Shown piece by piece: positions 31,321-31,371 of a stretch of 31,371 nt of DNA (within the stretch, counting starts at the first letter, position 1; each line of letters begins with the position of its first letter). Origin of the DNA: an uncultured Eubacteriales bacterium (GTDB lineage Bacteria; Bacillota; Clostridia; Oscillospirales; Oscillospiraceae); contig CABQNH010000020.1 in assembly GCA_902465435.1 (NCBI GenBank), forward strand, positions 1 through 31,371, given 5' to 3'. Below the pieces are notes generated by a model. It worked only from the letters and a program-made list of their open reading frames with translations. It was not told the DNA's origin and did no database searches. The position numbers and the translations under genes are program-made.

Positions 31321-31371
31321 TCGATTGTAAAATGAAGTTGGACACCTAAGAAAAAATCCATAGTGATTTTC

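Larger units (their letters stand above)
30647..31371. other. Gene-free end of the window with degenerate repeats
   Basis: No open frame in these 725 bases has a ribosome site plus family resemblance. The stretch holds an inverted pair of 10-bp words (ACGGACACCC at 30783-30792 and GGGTGTCCGT at 30879-30888), two degenerate 34-base direct repeats (30896-30929, 31157-31190), an inverted 13-bp core (31000-31012 and 31235-31247), and two blocks also found near 12.8-13.0 kb. It could be a decayed mobile element or an intergenic repeat cluster. The last bases (TGAAGTTGGACACCTAAG at 31333-31350) may begin an insertion sequence that continues outside. Confidence 0.6.

Noticed and set aside
1..31371. 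CRISPR arrays, tRNA and rRNA genes
   Set aside because: No regularly spaced direct repeats and no tRNA or rRNA signatures were seen on reading; a dedicated scan was not possible.

Overview
The window looks like a chromosomal segment of a fairly GC-rich, spore-forming Gram-positive bacterium of class Clostridia, probably in or near Oscillospiraceae/Ruminococcaceae. The basis is the gene content: the sporulation genes yqfC, yqfD and ylbJ, the order yqfC-yqfD-phoH-ybeY-era-yqzL-recO, an HrcA/CIRCE heat-shock operator, a LexA box of the Bacillus type, SLH-domain surface proteins and an HPr-like protein that keeps His15 and Ser46. This placement is inferred from gene families; no database search was possible.

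Layout, left to right. 1-578: the 3' part of an IS200-type tnpA cut by the window edge, followed by a run of hairpins. 579-4103 (minus): an FtsK/SpoIIIE translocase and undecaprenyl-diphosphatase. 4348-6234 (minus): htpG behind a sigma-A promoter with a CIRCE operator. 6717-9779 (plus): a MATE exporter and an ABC-F ATPase with one degenerate ATP site. 10026-12542 (minus): two SLH surface-protein genes; the left one is intact, and the right one, an AT-rich SLH plus caspase-like peptidase gene, carries a stop codon and a frameshift. 12543-13066: a gene-free patch of hairpins and repeats. 13067-14734 (minus): a phosphohexomutase. 14814-18520 (minus): HPr-like gene, uvrC, rsmD, coaD and a coiled-coil gene, ending in an intrinsic terminator. 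18621-25913 (minus): a tightly packed housekeeping and sporulation run, yqfC-yqfD-phoH-ybeY-era-yqzL-recO-mutS2. 26028-27346 (plus): ylbJ, divergent from yqfC, then a small Cys-rich protein gene. 27603-29668 (minus): a three-gene SOS cassette of unknown small protein, Y-family polymerase and Nudix hydrolase. 29987-30646 (plus): a HAD hydrolase. 30647-31371: gene-free, rich in degenerate repeats, one of which also occurs at 12.9 kb.

How the genes fit together: several overlap by 1-26 bases (phoH/yqfD, ybeY/phoH, mutS2/recO, rsmD/uvrC, coaD/rsmD, dinB and its upstream gene), which points to translationally coupled operons. Three stress circuits are readable from DNA alone: HrcA-CIRCE on htpG, LexA on the dinB cassette, and a probable pair of divergent sigma-E promoters between yqfC and ylbJ.

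Most of the window is conserved core genome. The unusual parts are the dispersed repeat family shared by the 12.8 kb and 31 kb regions, a terminator hairpin duplicated on either side of one repeat copy, the decayed SLH-peptidase gene, the asymmetric ABC-F protein and the LexA-controlled polymerase/Nudix cassette. I found no clear sign of a wholly new multi-gene system, CRISPR array, tRNA or rRNA.
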